A program made the position numbers and the translations under genes. This document shows, piece after piece, positions 16,643 to 28,687 of a stretch of 64,000 nt of DNA; positions within the stretch are counted from its first letter, which is position 1, and each line of letters begins with the position of its first letter. The notes beneath the pieces were generated by a model. The model was not told the origin of the DNA and searched no databases. It was given only the letters and a program-made list of their open reading frames with translations. The stretch covers positions 496,001-560,000 of the forward strand of contig JAWPGT010000006.1 of the NCBI GenBank assembly GCA_034638255.1, read 5' to 3'. This DNA is from Coprinus comatus (lineage: Eukaryota; Basidiomycota; Agaricomycetes; Agaricales; Agaricaceae).

Positions 16643-19600
16643 TCAGTCATCCGAGTATGTCGCAAGATCTTCGGAGGACTGTCCGGAGGGTTCCGCTTCA
16701 TCGTCCACTACCTCTTCCTCCTCCTCATCGGAGATTGGTGGAGGAGGGGTGGGAAGCTTTTGTTTTCGACCTTTTGTTTTCGATCCATTAGATACTCTTG
16801 TCGAAGTTGTCTTGGTCGGCCTACTTGTGGTGGCTCGTTCTGTCAGGATAACCGACGCTTTATGTTTCGTGGTCCCCAAACCCTTAGCTTTTATTGGTTC
16901 TTCTTTCACCTGAATGGTGGTACGTTTCGATTGTGCAGCTCTTGGTTTCGTCTTTACCGGAGTGGGGGATATGTTACCATCCGATTCAGACTCTAAATCT
17001 GAGGCTCGTGAGGCCCTGTGACAAATGAATAAAGTTTTAGGGTGCGGAGTCCAACAACAATGATAGGAGTGTGACCAACAGTGATGTTCTTGTGCGGTTT
17101 CGTTTCGTTTCTGCCGGCGTGAGAATCCCCGAGCCAGGTGTTCGTAACCGCCTGATTTAAAGTACAGAAAAGGATAGAGTAAGTGGGACACACATCAGGA
17201 AAGAGGTGATTAAACGGACTTGGTGCCTCTCTTCTTTGGTGTGCTGACCATGGGCGTTGTTTCCAGATTCCTGATATTCTCATCATTATTGCTGTGCCCA
17301 AAAATGATTGATAGTGTCAACATAAAGCTAAGAATGACAGGAAGCCGTTTAATACTTACTCAGGTGTTACATACACAATGGACTGGGCATCGGCATCCTC
17401 GGATTCTTCGCCAGATTCTGGTTCAGCACTCTGTTTGTTATCACCGCCATCTGAAGCCACATGCTCGTCTTGCCCTTCAGCACTGCCGTTGACAGTCAGT
17501 GTCATGTGGAGTGGATCAGGCTATTTCTGTGCATTACCTAGCTGCTCGTCGGGGAGGTGAGGCTGATCCCATCTCTCTATCACTATCAGGAACGTCTACA
17601 TTCATAGCTTCGTACAATTTTAAGACCTCCTCGTCGTGAACATATTTCCGCGGATTTATTTCCGCCAGATGGGTTGCATAGATCTTATTGAACCGTGTCT
17701 TGAACCGTTCGAAAGCCTTAGTAGTAGCTGCTACCTCAAAGGGACATTGCTGCAGCAAAGAGTTTTAAAATCTCAATCGCTGGACCGAGACGGTACTCTC
17801 ACCTTTTCGTGATTACCGATCAAAAGGTCGATCATATGTATCGTGCGAAGCTCAAGGTCCTTCGGCCAATACAGTTGTTGATTAAGCAGGTGACACAAGG
17901 TCTTGAATTCAGCATCTGGAAAACATACTAAGTGGAGAATTCTTCTCCAGTAATGGTGCCTACCCACCAGTACGATCAGAGTCATATAAATTTAGAAGGA
18001 TCTGGATTGCTGTATTTGCGTGGTTGTCTTGTATGTGTATTTTCTCATCATTCCTAAGGTCGAGCATAAGTATCAATCAGACGTAAGCATCGGATACGCA
18101 GTAAACAAACTAACTCCGAGCCAAACTGTGGATCGGTCCACAAAAGAAGCATTTCGCCAAACTTTTCTGGACTGATCATGGACTGATCGTCATCCAAAGA
18201 TGAACTCATATGTGTTATAGTGTCCAAAGCCGTCATGAAGATCTATTGGCGAGTCACAGTTCAGTTTAAGGGCAAGTTTGCAAGACATAGAGAAACCCCA
18301 CCGATTGGAAGTTGACCTTGTTTCTCCAGTGAGCTACGCTATAACGCGTGAAGAAGTATGAAAGACATTGTCTAGCCTCTTGATTCCCTGCCGAATCCGG
18401 AGAGACATAAGCAACCAGGAGGCACAGCAACATCTGACAACAATGGGTAAGTCTTGCCACGATGATTCAAAACAATTAAGTACCCTTGGATCATTGACAA
18501 TATTCAAAAGCAATAGTTTCGAAAAACCCATGCACAGGGTTGCTAGAATCTCAGCGCTTGGTTCATCTTTACCAAGTTCTGTCTCCATGATGCTAAGTAG
18601 GAAGGCGATGAGTTTGGCATCCTGAGTAAATGGTTAGATACCGACATTGATAACGTGTTCATTGTCGTACCATTTCCTCAGATTTCCCGAAGAACTCCTT
18701 TTCATACATCACTAATAAATCAAAGATAATGCGTAGCACTATCACACGGACAGGTTCCGGGGCTCGTATACATTCATTGGAGAACAATTGGAATGATCCC
18801 AGTGCCATTTTCTGTGGGCAAATAAATGAGTGTATGTTTTGATTCAAGAGACAATATAAATGTACCTTGGCAATAAGTGAACAGAGGCCTAATCCCATTA
18901 GTGCCTTCTCTCTCAGCATTATCTCCTTCCGTTGGATAGAAGGGACAACGAGATCATCAAGAATGCCTTGTAAAGTTGAGTTATCCTCGAATGGCTAGAT
19001 TTGGTATGAGTACGGTCACAGGAATAGTAAGAAATTTGGACGTACACCATTAATACGTTCCAACACCGAATTACAGATCATAAGACAACGTAGATCACTC
19101 AAGTCTGCCGCCTCTCGCTCTTCTTTGCTCATTTCTTCACGAGGTTTCGCTCTTCTGAATGATCGTTCTTTCTGTGATGCAGATTGAGAAGTATCTGAGA
19201 AGGATTTATCCTGTGTTTCCTGTAGCAAGTAGATATCGGTATCGATTGTCAACTGAAGAAGGCCCACATACCATGTCATTTAATTCTTCGTCAGTATCCC
19301 GAAGGTCGATTACAATTTCTACTATCACCCGAATATACTCTCGTTCCGACGGCAACATTGCTTTCATAATATCCATACAAGGATCGACGAGGTCAAGTGG
19401 AAGAGTTGGGTGTGTCAACATATCCTCTGCAGGTTTGAATTTAGGAATAGATAGGAATATTACTCAAAAGAAACTTACTAAGTACTGCGAATGCTTTTCG
19501 CCGTCCAATTTCGTCCCCATAGTCGAGTTTCACAGCTATACTTAGGATGGAAGATAAGATGGAGGCAACTTTATGTAGCTCGTCAAACGCTTCTGAGTGT

Positions 19601-21175
19601 TCATCTTCTTTGTGAAGCATTTCTGCTGTTTCCACGGTTTGTAGCGCTTCCGTGAGTTTATTGTATAAAGACTGAAGGTAGAAAGCGAAAGCTGTAACCA
19701 TTGGCAAATTTACTTCTTCAAGCCGTTTGTCGCCGGCGACACCGTCACAATGGTTTATAAATGCGCGAGCAAGGCTGGCTGATTCTGGAGTAAGTTGTTC
19801 CCAGTACAAATCTACGATGAGATGTGTAAATAAATAAAAATCTAACAATGTCAATGTGATCACTTGCCAGAAAATTGGAAAGATTCCAAAAATTCCGGTT
19901 TGAGGACGAAGATAGCATCCACGGCATCCATAGCTATTGTTTCATTCCCAACAACGTCAAATAGTTCTAGGAAACGAGTTAGTGCCTTCATTATACCCTG
20001 CTCATCGCCTTCCCATGATCCTTCTTCTTGGAGTGTGAGCTCAGCTAGAATCTGATCGAACCATTTCATGATGAGTTTACCAACCGCCGCACGCACAGGG
20101 GCTTCTCTGTCGCCTAACCCATCCTTAATCAGTTTCTCGCGTTGCACCAATGTCAGCGATCTTGGGGTTTCAAGCTTATTGAATAATACTCCAGAGTATA
20201 GTACTTTGCGAGTGAGAAGATCCACATCTCGGGAGCAACTAAGCAGAACATCGACAGTACTGCGGTTAAGAGGAAGATTGACAAGGGTTGCTCGGCGGAC
20301 TTCTCTGAAAAATTCTTCAGCATTTCCTTCTATACTATATAGGGAGGAGGCTTACGGTTCGTCATCATATACCAAAACCTCTGTCAAAAGCTCAGATATA
20401 GTCTTTTGGCCTTCCTCAAGCTCGTTCGGATCCTCATTCCCACTTAATCTTGCAAGGGCCACTACTGTCTGAGCTCTGATAGACGTTTCCTTGTCACGTA
20501 GCCTCTACTAGATTCTCGCGAAGGCCCTCGTATTCATCTATGCTAAGGTGAATCCATGGAATCAGAATGCATTCTGCTCGCAAGGGTATAGATGTATGTA
20601 CGTACTCCAATTGACCTAACCACAGGATCATCTCTGAGACAATAAAGACGGATCTGAACCTAACGTTCTTATCCTTGGCCAAGAAACCTCGCAGGATCCA
20701 CCTGAGAAGGCGAGATACAAATCTTGATACATAAGTATCCTCATCGTCATCATCATCATCATGTGCTTGTTGAGCATGCCTTGCTGTTGAGATTGAGTGT
20801 TCAGCTTTCTCCAGTCGCACTGTTCCTCATTTCAGCGTAGGAATATAATGGAGATGGGTCGAATGAACCTTTCTCATTAATGAATTTGACGTATGAACCA
20901 ATGAACCTAACAATACGATCTGCAGAGGCTATTCCTTTCTTAACATTCAGAACCCTCGAGACCATATCCATAAAGACATGTTGAAATGCTTCCTCTCCAA
21001 CCAGTTTCACGGTTGCCTTGCTCGTCGACTCGATGTAACCTGCCGCCTGTTTATGGAGTTTGTAGAGAGTGACACAATTCTTCTTGTGGTTTGCCAGAGA
21101 TCCCTGCACTTGATTGAAGATAGTTGGAAGTGCTTCATGGAGGCTCTCGAGCGAAAAGGCAGACTTTGGAGCCAT
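16643..21175 (-). CDS. cnd3: Condensin complex subunit 3 (CAP-G / Ycg1 / Cnd3), HEAT-repeat protein
   Basis: This is the HEAT-repeat regulatory subunit of condensin, which binds DNA and the kleisin to compact mitotic chromosomes. It is a multi-exon gene with translated blocks running collinearly from the start at 21175 (MAPKSAFSLESLHEALPTIF) to the stop at 16643. Family landmarks are ASADRIVRFIGSYVKFI, LLRWILRGFLAKDKNVRFRS, EDPNELEEGQKTISELLTEV, REKLIKDGLGDREAPVRAAV and LLTRKVLYSGVLFNKLETP, matching the CAP-G N-terminal HEAT arrays. The C-terminal tail is basic, then acidic (SDEEEEEVVDDEAEP) and ends in YSDD, as expected for a phosphorylated disordered tail. A run of aspartate codons (about 20745-20762) lies in an early loop. 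Total length is roughly 1,050-1,100 residues, near the family norm. It is divergent from DAM1, with only 72 bases between the start codons. Confidence 0.88.
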
Positions 21176-21247
21176 CGGCACTGATGAGGAACTGTTTATC
21201 GCACAAAACGCGTCCAAGCGCGTCGAGTCGTGGTCACGTGAGCAGCA
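21176..21247. promoter_or_regulatory. 72-bp bidirectional promoter, condensin CAP-G / DAM1
   Basis: The whole space between two divergent mitotic genes is 72 bases. It contains ACGCGT at 21208-21213 (the MluI cell-cycle box bound by MBF-type factors in fungi), a near copy AGCGCGTC just after it, and CACGTG at 21235-21240 (an E-box for bHLH factors). The assignment is from motif identity only. Confidence 0.6.
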
Positions 21248-22371
21248 ATGCCTCCTGCACAAACCCCCCATCGCACTCCCCTCAAGCGCGTCTCTCAGGG
21301 ATCTCTCTTCAGGCTTTCTCGCTCAGGAGTATATCCTGATGCCCCCCACGGCCTTGGATTTCTTGAGCCTGCACTTGCAGAATTCGTTGATGAAACTGAG
21401 GCTTTGCAAAATAATGTCCAGGGTCTAGCACATCTGAGTGAATCTCTCGCAACCTTCAATGAATCGTTTGCAAGCTGGCTGTATATCATGAACATGAACG
21501 CATTGACGACAGACTGGCCACAGGTACAGATATCTGCAGACTATTAAATATCAAATCACTAACAATCAAAAGGCACCAACCCCATCTTCATTTGCACTTG
21601 CTAAACGGAGGGCTGCTGGTACGATCTTACCAACACATCGTCATCTTAAGTAGTGGCTCTGACAATCCCATAGAAAAACAAGCCCTAGAAGCTGCCGAAG
21701 CTTTGAAAAAGCAGGTTGAGGAGGCTGCAGCACGCGAAGCCCAACTATTAGCAGACAGGACGGCAATCACAGAAATAACAGAAACCGATATTACCATCCT
21801 GAATACCACTGCTACGTCTGGAACAAGTAAATTAGAAGTACCTAAAAAGAAGGCCCTTAAACCAAAGATGAGTGCGAAAGAACGAAAGGAACGTGATGTA
21901 GGTAAACGGATCCCATATCTTGCATGATATACTTACTTGTAATTAGTTGGAAATTGAGAGGGTTATAATGTCATTACCTTTGGAGTTCCGTGGAAGTGAA
22001 CCTGTATGCTTTCATTTCTTCATGCACAAGTTTTAGTTCTCTCTGACTTTCCTCCAGACTTTACGACGTCATATGGAAACAGTGATTGATGGTATCATGA
22101 AAGCCTCCAACCAGACTGTGAAATGTATGCTGTTGTTTTTTTGCTTCTCCTTCCTTGACCCAACTCATCTCTTGTTACTTAGTGCCAGACTTGATTAAAC
22201 CTCCAGACTTGAACCAGGCTAGGGTCAACAAATGTCTTATCGCTTTAGTCAACCGTAAAGTTGTACAAAAAGAAAGCAACACAGTACGTATTCAGCCTCT
22301 GAATTATATATATTTCTCACATAAATTAATTTAAGGGCACGGTGCTTTATCACTGGAGAGGACTTCCTTAA
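21248..22371 (+). CDS. DAM1: DASH complex subunit Dam1, with C-terminal conserved extension
   Basis: Dam1 is part of the DASH/Dam1 ring coupling kinetochores to microtubule ends. Seven exons join in phase: 21248-21523, 21573-21618, 21674-21897, 21947-22003, 22058-22124, 22183-22283 and 22336-22371, giving 268 residues. The N-terminal third contains the Dam1 domain, including LSRSGVYPDAPHGLGFLEPA, ALQNNVQGLAHLSESLATFN and SFASWLYIMNMNALTTDWPQ. Next is an alanine/glutamate-rich probable coiled coil (about residues 105-135) and a lysine-rich linker. The last 85 residues (from LEIERVIMSLPLEFRG to VLYHWRGLP) look like a small folded, possibly winged-helix-like unit (KPPDLNQARVNKCLIALVNR) that yeast Dam1 lacks as far as I know. 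The start is the first ATG after the shared promoter. Confidence 0.87.
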
Positions 22372-22506
22372 GCTCCAACATACGAGGTGCTCGTAAACTA
22401 TTGTCTACCAACAAATACCCTTTCATAGCTCTGTATTACTTAACTGTAGCCTAACATTCACTGCACTGTCCAAGCATATGCAATTGCCTGCCAAATGCTT
22501 AGATAT

Positions 22507-23345
22507 TCAAGCAGACTCGTCCGCGATTTTGAGTGCGGCAGTGACCAGCAGATAGAACGGGGGCACTGAAGTGGCAAGGTTAGTCCATCCTACATCGTCT
22601 AAAAATATCGGCACGTACCAAGGCTGCTCACCCAAACAAGCGACCTAACACAATTACTCTTAGGATAATGTCCCAAAGCGTGAATTACTGAATACAACAA
22701 ACCTAAGTCCAGCCTGAGCCTGGGTCTTCTGGTTGATATAAATCACATTGTACAGATAACGAGTGGCGAGGCTATCGCCGAATGGGTTATGTTTAAACAC
22801 TAACTCCTCGATAAAATCGAAAATAAGCTCACAAAACGGCAGCCCCAACATTAAGTGTCTTGTTATCCAACTTGGCATAGTTTGCGACAATAATAGCGGC
22901 AGTCCAGAGAGGGAAAGTTTCCAAATTGTTCTATGATAGGTCCTCTTAGTTCCAAGGATTAAAAAATGGAATATGATATAAAGACTTACAGTGTGAGCTC
23001 CCACCAAGTTATTTGCCCTTGCAATAATCTCTGGTTTCACTTTCTTTTCGCTCAACCTATTAATATTCTGGCGGAAGTTGACACTATTGGAATGTCCAGG
23101 TAAGCAACCAATTCTCCCGACCCACTTGATCGAGAGTTAAAGGGGAAACATAGAACTCACTTATCAATGCCAATAGTTTTCTGGACAAGCGCAGACTTTT
23201 ACAATACCCCACATTTAATCATTTAATACCTCTTGTCAAAAAATTCACTCACTTTCATAAATGCAGGTGCAAATGTCAAGAGCCACATTCCCGGGATACT
23301 CAACAAAGAATAATTCTTACTTTCGAAAAGACTGAGGTACGACAT
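22507..23345 (-). CDS. MAPEG-family membrane protein, copy A
   Basis: MAPEG proteins are small four-helix membrane enzymes related to microsomal glutathione transferase and leukotriene C4 synthase. The gene is split into at least six short exons. The start at 23345 gives MSYLSLFESKNYSLLSIPGM and a first helix; later exons give IIARANNLVGAHT, NNLETFPLWTAAIIVANYAK, LATRYLYNVIYINQKTQAQA and VSSLVPPFYLLVTAALKIAD, ending at TGA 22507-22509. The family hallmarks are the R-A-x-x-x-x-AH-x-NNLE-x-FP motif and the later RYLYNVIY motif. Estimated length is about 160 residues. The acceptor before the last helix is ambiguous by two bases. It is a tandem paralogue of the gene at 23808-24752. The substrate cannot be inferred. 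Confidence 0.72.
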
Positions 23346-23807
23346 GATTTTTCAATGGTAGAGTATTTGTTGAAGTGGAAGTGTGGAGGATGGAAAGGAA
23401 GCAGATATGAACAAACCGTATATTTATCCCCACCCCATTACTTATAGACTTACGTGTCCAACAACATTTAGGCAGGGCCGCTGAACAAGAAATCACGCGC
23501 ATTATGAATCACTTCGAAACCCAAAAACTAGGGGCCAAGAAACATCAAATTATTACCAATGCATGACTAACGTTCACATAGAGAAATAGAAATGGGGATT
23601 CGGATAACATGTCACCAAAAGACCGGAGCATTATGTTCAAGCAAGACGCGTACTACATGATAATACAAAACGTCATGTGTTAATCACGATTGATCGCAGT
23701 TAAGTCCACCCCACGCAAATCAAAATCCCATTGGCTTGAACTTCTTCTATTCATGAATTCGTGCAAAGGCACATCGGGTTTATTACTTACTAGTTTCACC
23801 TCCATTA

Positions 23808-24752
23808 TTATCCTGACATCTTATTCGCGGCTTTGATCAGAAGGAATATAGGCATGGCTAGCAGATTGATAGTAAGATGTTTTTCCTGGATTTCGGCGGA
23901 AAACCATCCTAAACTTACAGACTGACACAAAAAACAAGGCACTCCTGGGAATGTAAACCAAGCTTTCTCACACCAAGATAGGGTTTTGAACTGGTCAGGC
24001 GCTCACCGAATCCAACTGGTACCAACCGCTTCGTGATTGATGTACACATGGTTATACAAGACTCGGGTGGCAACACTAATCAATTACAACCAGTATCAGT
24101 TCATGTTTCAAAACCTTCCTGAAGCTCAAAATACCACTCACTAAGCCAATGCGACTTTGTTCATGAGGGAATGATTAAGGCCCGCCATATTTCCCGCTAG
24201 CTAAAATTAAAATTAAAAAAAGATAGTTTTTTTTAGAGATGGCGAGTATAAATGTATACGTTCGGTTTGACCCTTACAATGGCTGCTGTCCATAGCGGAA
24301 ACGCCTCATTTCCATTCTAAAGAATGTGTAAATCAGAACATACTAAAAGGTAACCCAATTTATGATGTATATAGCTTGCATATCATTACTTACCAAGTGA
24401 GCGCCTTCCATCCTCTCCACACGAGCAGCCATTTTTGGCGGTACCGCCTTATGTTGCACAAAGATAGCAGTATTAGAACGAGGCTGAACACTATTTCGAG
24501 CCCGCAGTCGTTGAGTTTGTTTGGTCCGATATACGTCAAGTACCTAACGTACTTGTTGTAGCCAATCATCTTATCAATGGTAAGAAACTAGAACCAAACT
24601 CTAATCAGCGCCAAGACGCAATTTTTTTTCTTCCCTGAAAGTCAATATTGTAGCAAATATACCTTCCATGTCATTGGGTAAAACGCAGTAAACCATACAA
24701 CCGGTATGGAGTACATCGACAAAGGGGTGCTACCAGTAAACGAGAACAGCAT
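23808..24752 (-). CDS. MAPEG-family membrane protein, copy B
   Basis: This is a second MAPEG gene in the same orientation, upstream of copy A. The start at 24752 gives MLFSFTGSTPLSMYSIPVVW and a first membrane helix; following exons give FLTIDKMIGYNN, MAARVERMEGAHL, NGNEAFPLWTAAI, GNMAGLNHSLMNKVALA, VATRVLYNHVYINHEAVG and, at the end, RSALFFVSVSMPIFLLIKAA with stop TAA at 23808-23810. Exon structure and motif order parallel copy A (AH-x-NG-NE-x-FP; RVLYNHVYI), so the pair arose by tandem duplication, but sequences have diverged strongly. Note GN rather than NN before the catalytic-region glutamate. Introns are short (about 50-65 bases). Confidence 0.72.
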
Positions 24753-26328
24753 CGTAGAAAGCGAAGAGCTTGTGTGAGAGCTTGCTAAATTTATTTCCCC
24801 TAGTCCTCTATGGGAAATGGAAGGTCAGGCGGCCGGCATTGTTTTCAATGAATATGTCTGTATTTAAACATAAATTCTCACGCAATCCTCCTTGTTCCGT
24901 GAATACATTGACCCAAATTTGTAGAAGCACCTTCGGGAACAATTGTTACGAATCCAAGGCTCTGGCGGTTATACTTATGTCGCGTAAATTAACGATATAT
25001 AACCTAGTGTATATGCTAACTGAGTGTGAAACGATTCTTGAATCTGGATCGATTGAAGCACTATGATTAGAAACATGCCGACTCTATTCTTAGCTATTGA
25101 GCCTTAAAACATTATCTTAGAAGTATATATCGGGGTACTGAAATGCCTGAAGTTTTCCTCGAGGTGTAACGCAAGTACAGGCATATATTTGGCAGCGGCT
25201 TTTCTCAAGAGAATTCTGCCTGGACAATTAGAGTAGCAGTTCTTTAGGACCAGGATATAGACACGCAGCCACGGGCTCGCGCCTGTCCTCAGCAACAGAG
25301 TGAGTTCGTACGCGCATAGATATAGCATTTAGATACTCGGCAAGAAGTAACTGTGAGATTGAACGGTACCGGATATCAAGCTTTTAAGGATGTCAATATG
25401 TTTGTGATATGAAGGCCAGGGTACCTTTCCAGCCGTAGCTCAAATACCTCCCTGTTGAATTAAGACATTTTGCGTAGCAGCAGATAAGCACAGGGTACAC
25501 CGTTTCGCAAGACACAGAGGTCGATGTCACCACGGTCGCAGACCAATACGGGTAGCGTTCAAAACACCTACCAGTAGTAAACATTACAACTGTCTCTCGG
25601 AGTTTACGTCCTTGACCCGAGTGGATTAAAATCGGAACCTCAGCCCAATTACATTTCCGCTGTTAGAATTCATTCCTCTACCCCCGTGTTACATGATGTG
25701 CATTGCCTAGAGCGATAGCAAACTAGAATATATTCTTCCTTTCACTGAGCCAGGGTCCGATGAAACCGGTACAAGTGCACAAACAGTGCAGTATACACTA
25801 GCATTATGTATACGATTAATTCCGAGTCACCAAGGAATGGATCGTAATGAAGGATCTCCATAGCAGGTAGGTTTCAATCCGTAGGGGGTTATGGCCGCAG
25901 GAAAGTCAATTAAACTTACAAGCATCAGCAGACCCAAATATCCCCAAACTGGTCAGCAGGAATAGCATAGGAGACCAGACTCCAATCAATAAGCATGTAC
26001 CATGGAGTATCTCATCATCAACCATCAACAGACGGATTTGGATTAGGGGCTTTAGATTCGAACTTTCTCCGCTTCTGACCGAAAGCTACCTGGATTGGGA
26101 GATCTCTACAAATAAAAACCAAAATATTATTATATCGTAAAGCACTGTGATTTAAGCAAACCATGAACGAAGATGATTGTCGCTCAGTGACCATCCGGAC
26201 AAGATGATTTTATACGAAGAGGAACAACCGAGTAAGCCTGTGAGAACCCGCGCATTCTCTATTAGTATAAGCTCCGAGAGCCCGTGGAGAAACGAGTTGC
26301 CATAATACGATCCCAAATCTCTGCTCCA
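24753..26328. other. Intergenic, no supported gene
   Basis: About 1.6 kb upstream of MAPEG copy B and downstream of MTG1. Only short random open frames are present (25104-25328, 25393-25584). No motifs, repeats or RNA genes were recognised. Confidence 0.5.
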
Positions 26329-28035
26329 TTAGGGGGAATATGATGACAATAATGATGATGATAACCGTCGCAATTGCTTCATTTTTCTCTTCAACTTTTC
26401 TTCTTGTACCATCTGTTTCTTCCTCTGCGTATCGCTAACATTAGCTTCCGCTGTTTCCTCCTGCTCAGCATGTGCAATGTACTGAGAAATACACATTCCC
26501 ATCTTCTTCTCGATCGTTTCCTCATAATTTTGTCCTTGGAGAATATCCTGTGGCTCGATTTCCCATTCAAGGTCAAAACCCCACCCCTGTATACCAATAC
26601 TTGGTAGTTGTTTTATATCAGCTTGACTAAAGGAGCTTCGCAAAGCTTGCGCCTCCGAGCTAGCAATGAGTCCACCTTCGGCACGCCACCATCTCACGAA
26701 GTACTCTGCGGCACGAGAAAGATCCATTTCACCACCTCGTCTGATCATACCCATACGCTGAGAAAGCAACGGAAGAAATTCTTCTAAGTGTACAACCGGA
26801 GCTGAACCAGGTGGGAGTAAATGAAGATATGCCGGCGCTACATAGCAGAGAAAAGGAAAGAAAAGCAAATCAAAAGATGGCGATCAGATTCCGTCGTTAA
26901 GTGCCTCTTCACACTGTTGAATCAACCTACATTTAGGGTTCAGGATGTTCAACCTGTACAGGAGGTAAGCCGCCAGAGCTTCCATGTCATAGAGACCTTC
27001 TTTGATCCCCGCTGTTATACATGCATGAGTATGAGTATGAAAGCAGGTGGATTCATTTCAAGGAAAGAACAATGGAACCTTGGTATACTTTTACGTACCT
27101 ATGAGCGCCAACTTGACACCTCTTTCAGCACCTTCCATTCCGCGACCTAAGAAAGGTAACATTACACCTGGACTATCATATGCATACACAAGGGGGTCTT
27201 GCGATAGCTTGAGCCGCGTGGAAATGGCTTGTGTCATTCCTGGGTTCGCTGAGGTCTTGAAGGCTTTGGGAGATCCTGGGGTGCAGCATAAGAAAAGTAA
27301 CGATTTTACTCCATGGATGTCGACCAACTCACGACCTTTAATGCCCATATTGCGTAAGCCATTGAGTAGCGTCGATTTACCAACATTAGGCATTCCTATA
27401 ACAAGGACATTAAGCTCAAGCGCGTGTGGGTGCTCCTTGGCTATTTCTAAGTTACAATGGATCAGCATTGAGAAGCGAATGCCGATAGACTAGGGTGATA
27501 AGAACAACATACTCACTAACAATTCGCTTAAGTCACGAAGATCCCGAGGTCGCTGCCAGGATGCGAAGAACATTTGTTGTTCTGGGAACTTCGCAAGCAT
27601 GGCGCGTCGGAAAGGCTAACGGTCATTTTATGAGCCAAGGAAAGCGTTTAGACAGAAAGGACACATCTAACCTCCATGCCCCATTCAGGGACGAGGTCTC
27701 GCTTGTTGAGGATAACTACATGCTCACAAGGATGAGATTTGTGAATTCGCCGACCGGGGTTCTGTGGGTCCCATCCGCGTTCAGTCCTCCATTTTTGCAA
27801 AGCACCTATTCATCAATGCTCCACATACGGAGTAACCAACATGAAAATTTGCCTTGGACCCACCTTCTAGGGTTCTGTTAATACTGGTCAAAGGCAAACG
27901 TGAGTCCCTAATCTCGAGGACAACGTCAGTACGTTGGAGTAGTGTTGGAAGCATCCGTGTAAACTTCATCATGTGTCCAGGAAACCATGAAGGCGGTACT
28001 GGGAGGGGCGGTAGGTGCATGCGAGCCAGTACCAT
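26329..28035 (-). CDS. MTG1: Mitochondrial ribosome-associated GTPase Mtg1
   Basis: Mtg1 belongs to the circularly permuted YlqF/RbgA GTPases that act in large mitoribosomal subunit assembly at the inner membrane. The N-terminus (start 28035) has the family signature PSWFPGHMMKFTRMLPTLLQ with TDVVLEIRDSRLPLTSINRT. The G motifs occur in permuted order: G4 LNKRDLV, then G1 GMPNVGKSTLL, then G3 YDSPGVMLP. An intron at about 27280-27350 removes a spurious read-through inside the G1 to G2 segment, joining LRNMGIK to AFKTSANPGMTQAIS. The C-terminal exon contains a domain with PSIGIQGWGFDLEWEIEP and ends with a lysine/arginine-rich helix (KKQMVQEEKLKRKMKQLRR) and a serine tail. No obvious cleavable presequence is visible before PSWFPGHM, but about a dozen residues with one arginine precede it. 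Confidence 0.9.
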
Positions 28036-28270
28036 AATGACGGTTACGGTCAGAAAGCAGGGGTCACGAGACTAACAACTCGATTTTATGCTCTCTTCAC
28101 ATTCAGTCAATTATTTTGTTTTTTTTTTAACATATTCAGTTTAGTGTATTGTTAATATTTAGCACTAGAAAGCAAGACAAAACAAAACAACTATCTATAA
28201 TAGGACATCAAAAAGAAACAGTAATTGTTCCGGTAAAACACTTGGGGCTTGGTAACCACTGCCACAGATG

Positions 28271-28619
28271 CTATCCATAGCTAAGGGCAATCCATAATGC
28301 AGATGTAGCAAGGGTGATGATAACAACCCCTGGTGCTGAACCGGATGTTATGAAGACAAAACCACACATGTAAACCAACAAAGAACCTGAACGACCAAGA
28401 ATACCACTAGAAAAACAGAGAGATTACGAAGATCAGAAGAACAGCGGAGAGAAACAAGTAAAATAGTCTTGGAAGGTTTTGACAGAGAGATGGGTGAGGA
28501 GAGAGCCGGGGCTTCTGTGTGGATGGTTAAGCGATATGAGATGTGGGACTGGGGACGACAACGGCGATGAGGGTAGTGGTGTCCCGAAGACCTTGCCTTC
28601 TAGGCCGATGGGATTGCAT
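28271..28619 (-). CDS. Possible tiny membrane protein, about 64 aa
   Basis: The last exon is well supported by appearance: acceptor TTTTTCTAG, then an open frame encoding GRSGSLLVYMCGFVFITSGS and VVIITLATSALWIALSYG, two hydrophobic helices, stop at 28271-28273. Upstream joining is uncertain. One in-phase model starts at 28619 (MQSHRPRRQ), crosses an intron to EAPALSSPISL and uses a weak GTCAAA donor to reach the last exon. I do not recognise the family. It sits between MTG1 and the basic hypothetical gene, on the same strand. Confidence 0.35.
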
Positions 28620-28687
28620 TATGTTTATCTTCTATCCGGCCTGAGATCAGATTTTATCAACCGTTGAGTCAGGAGGCACAACTTGCC

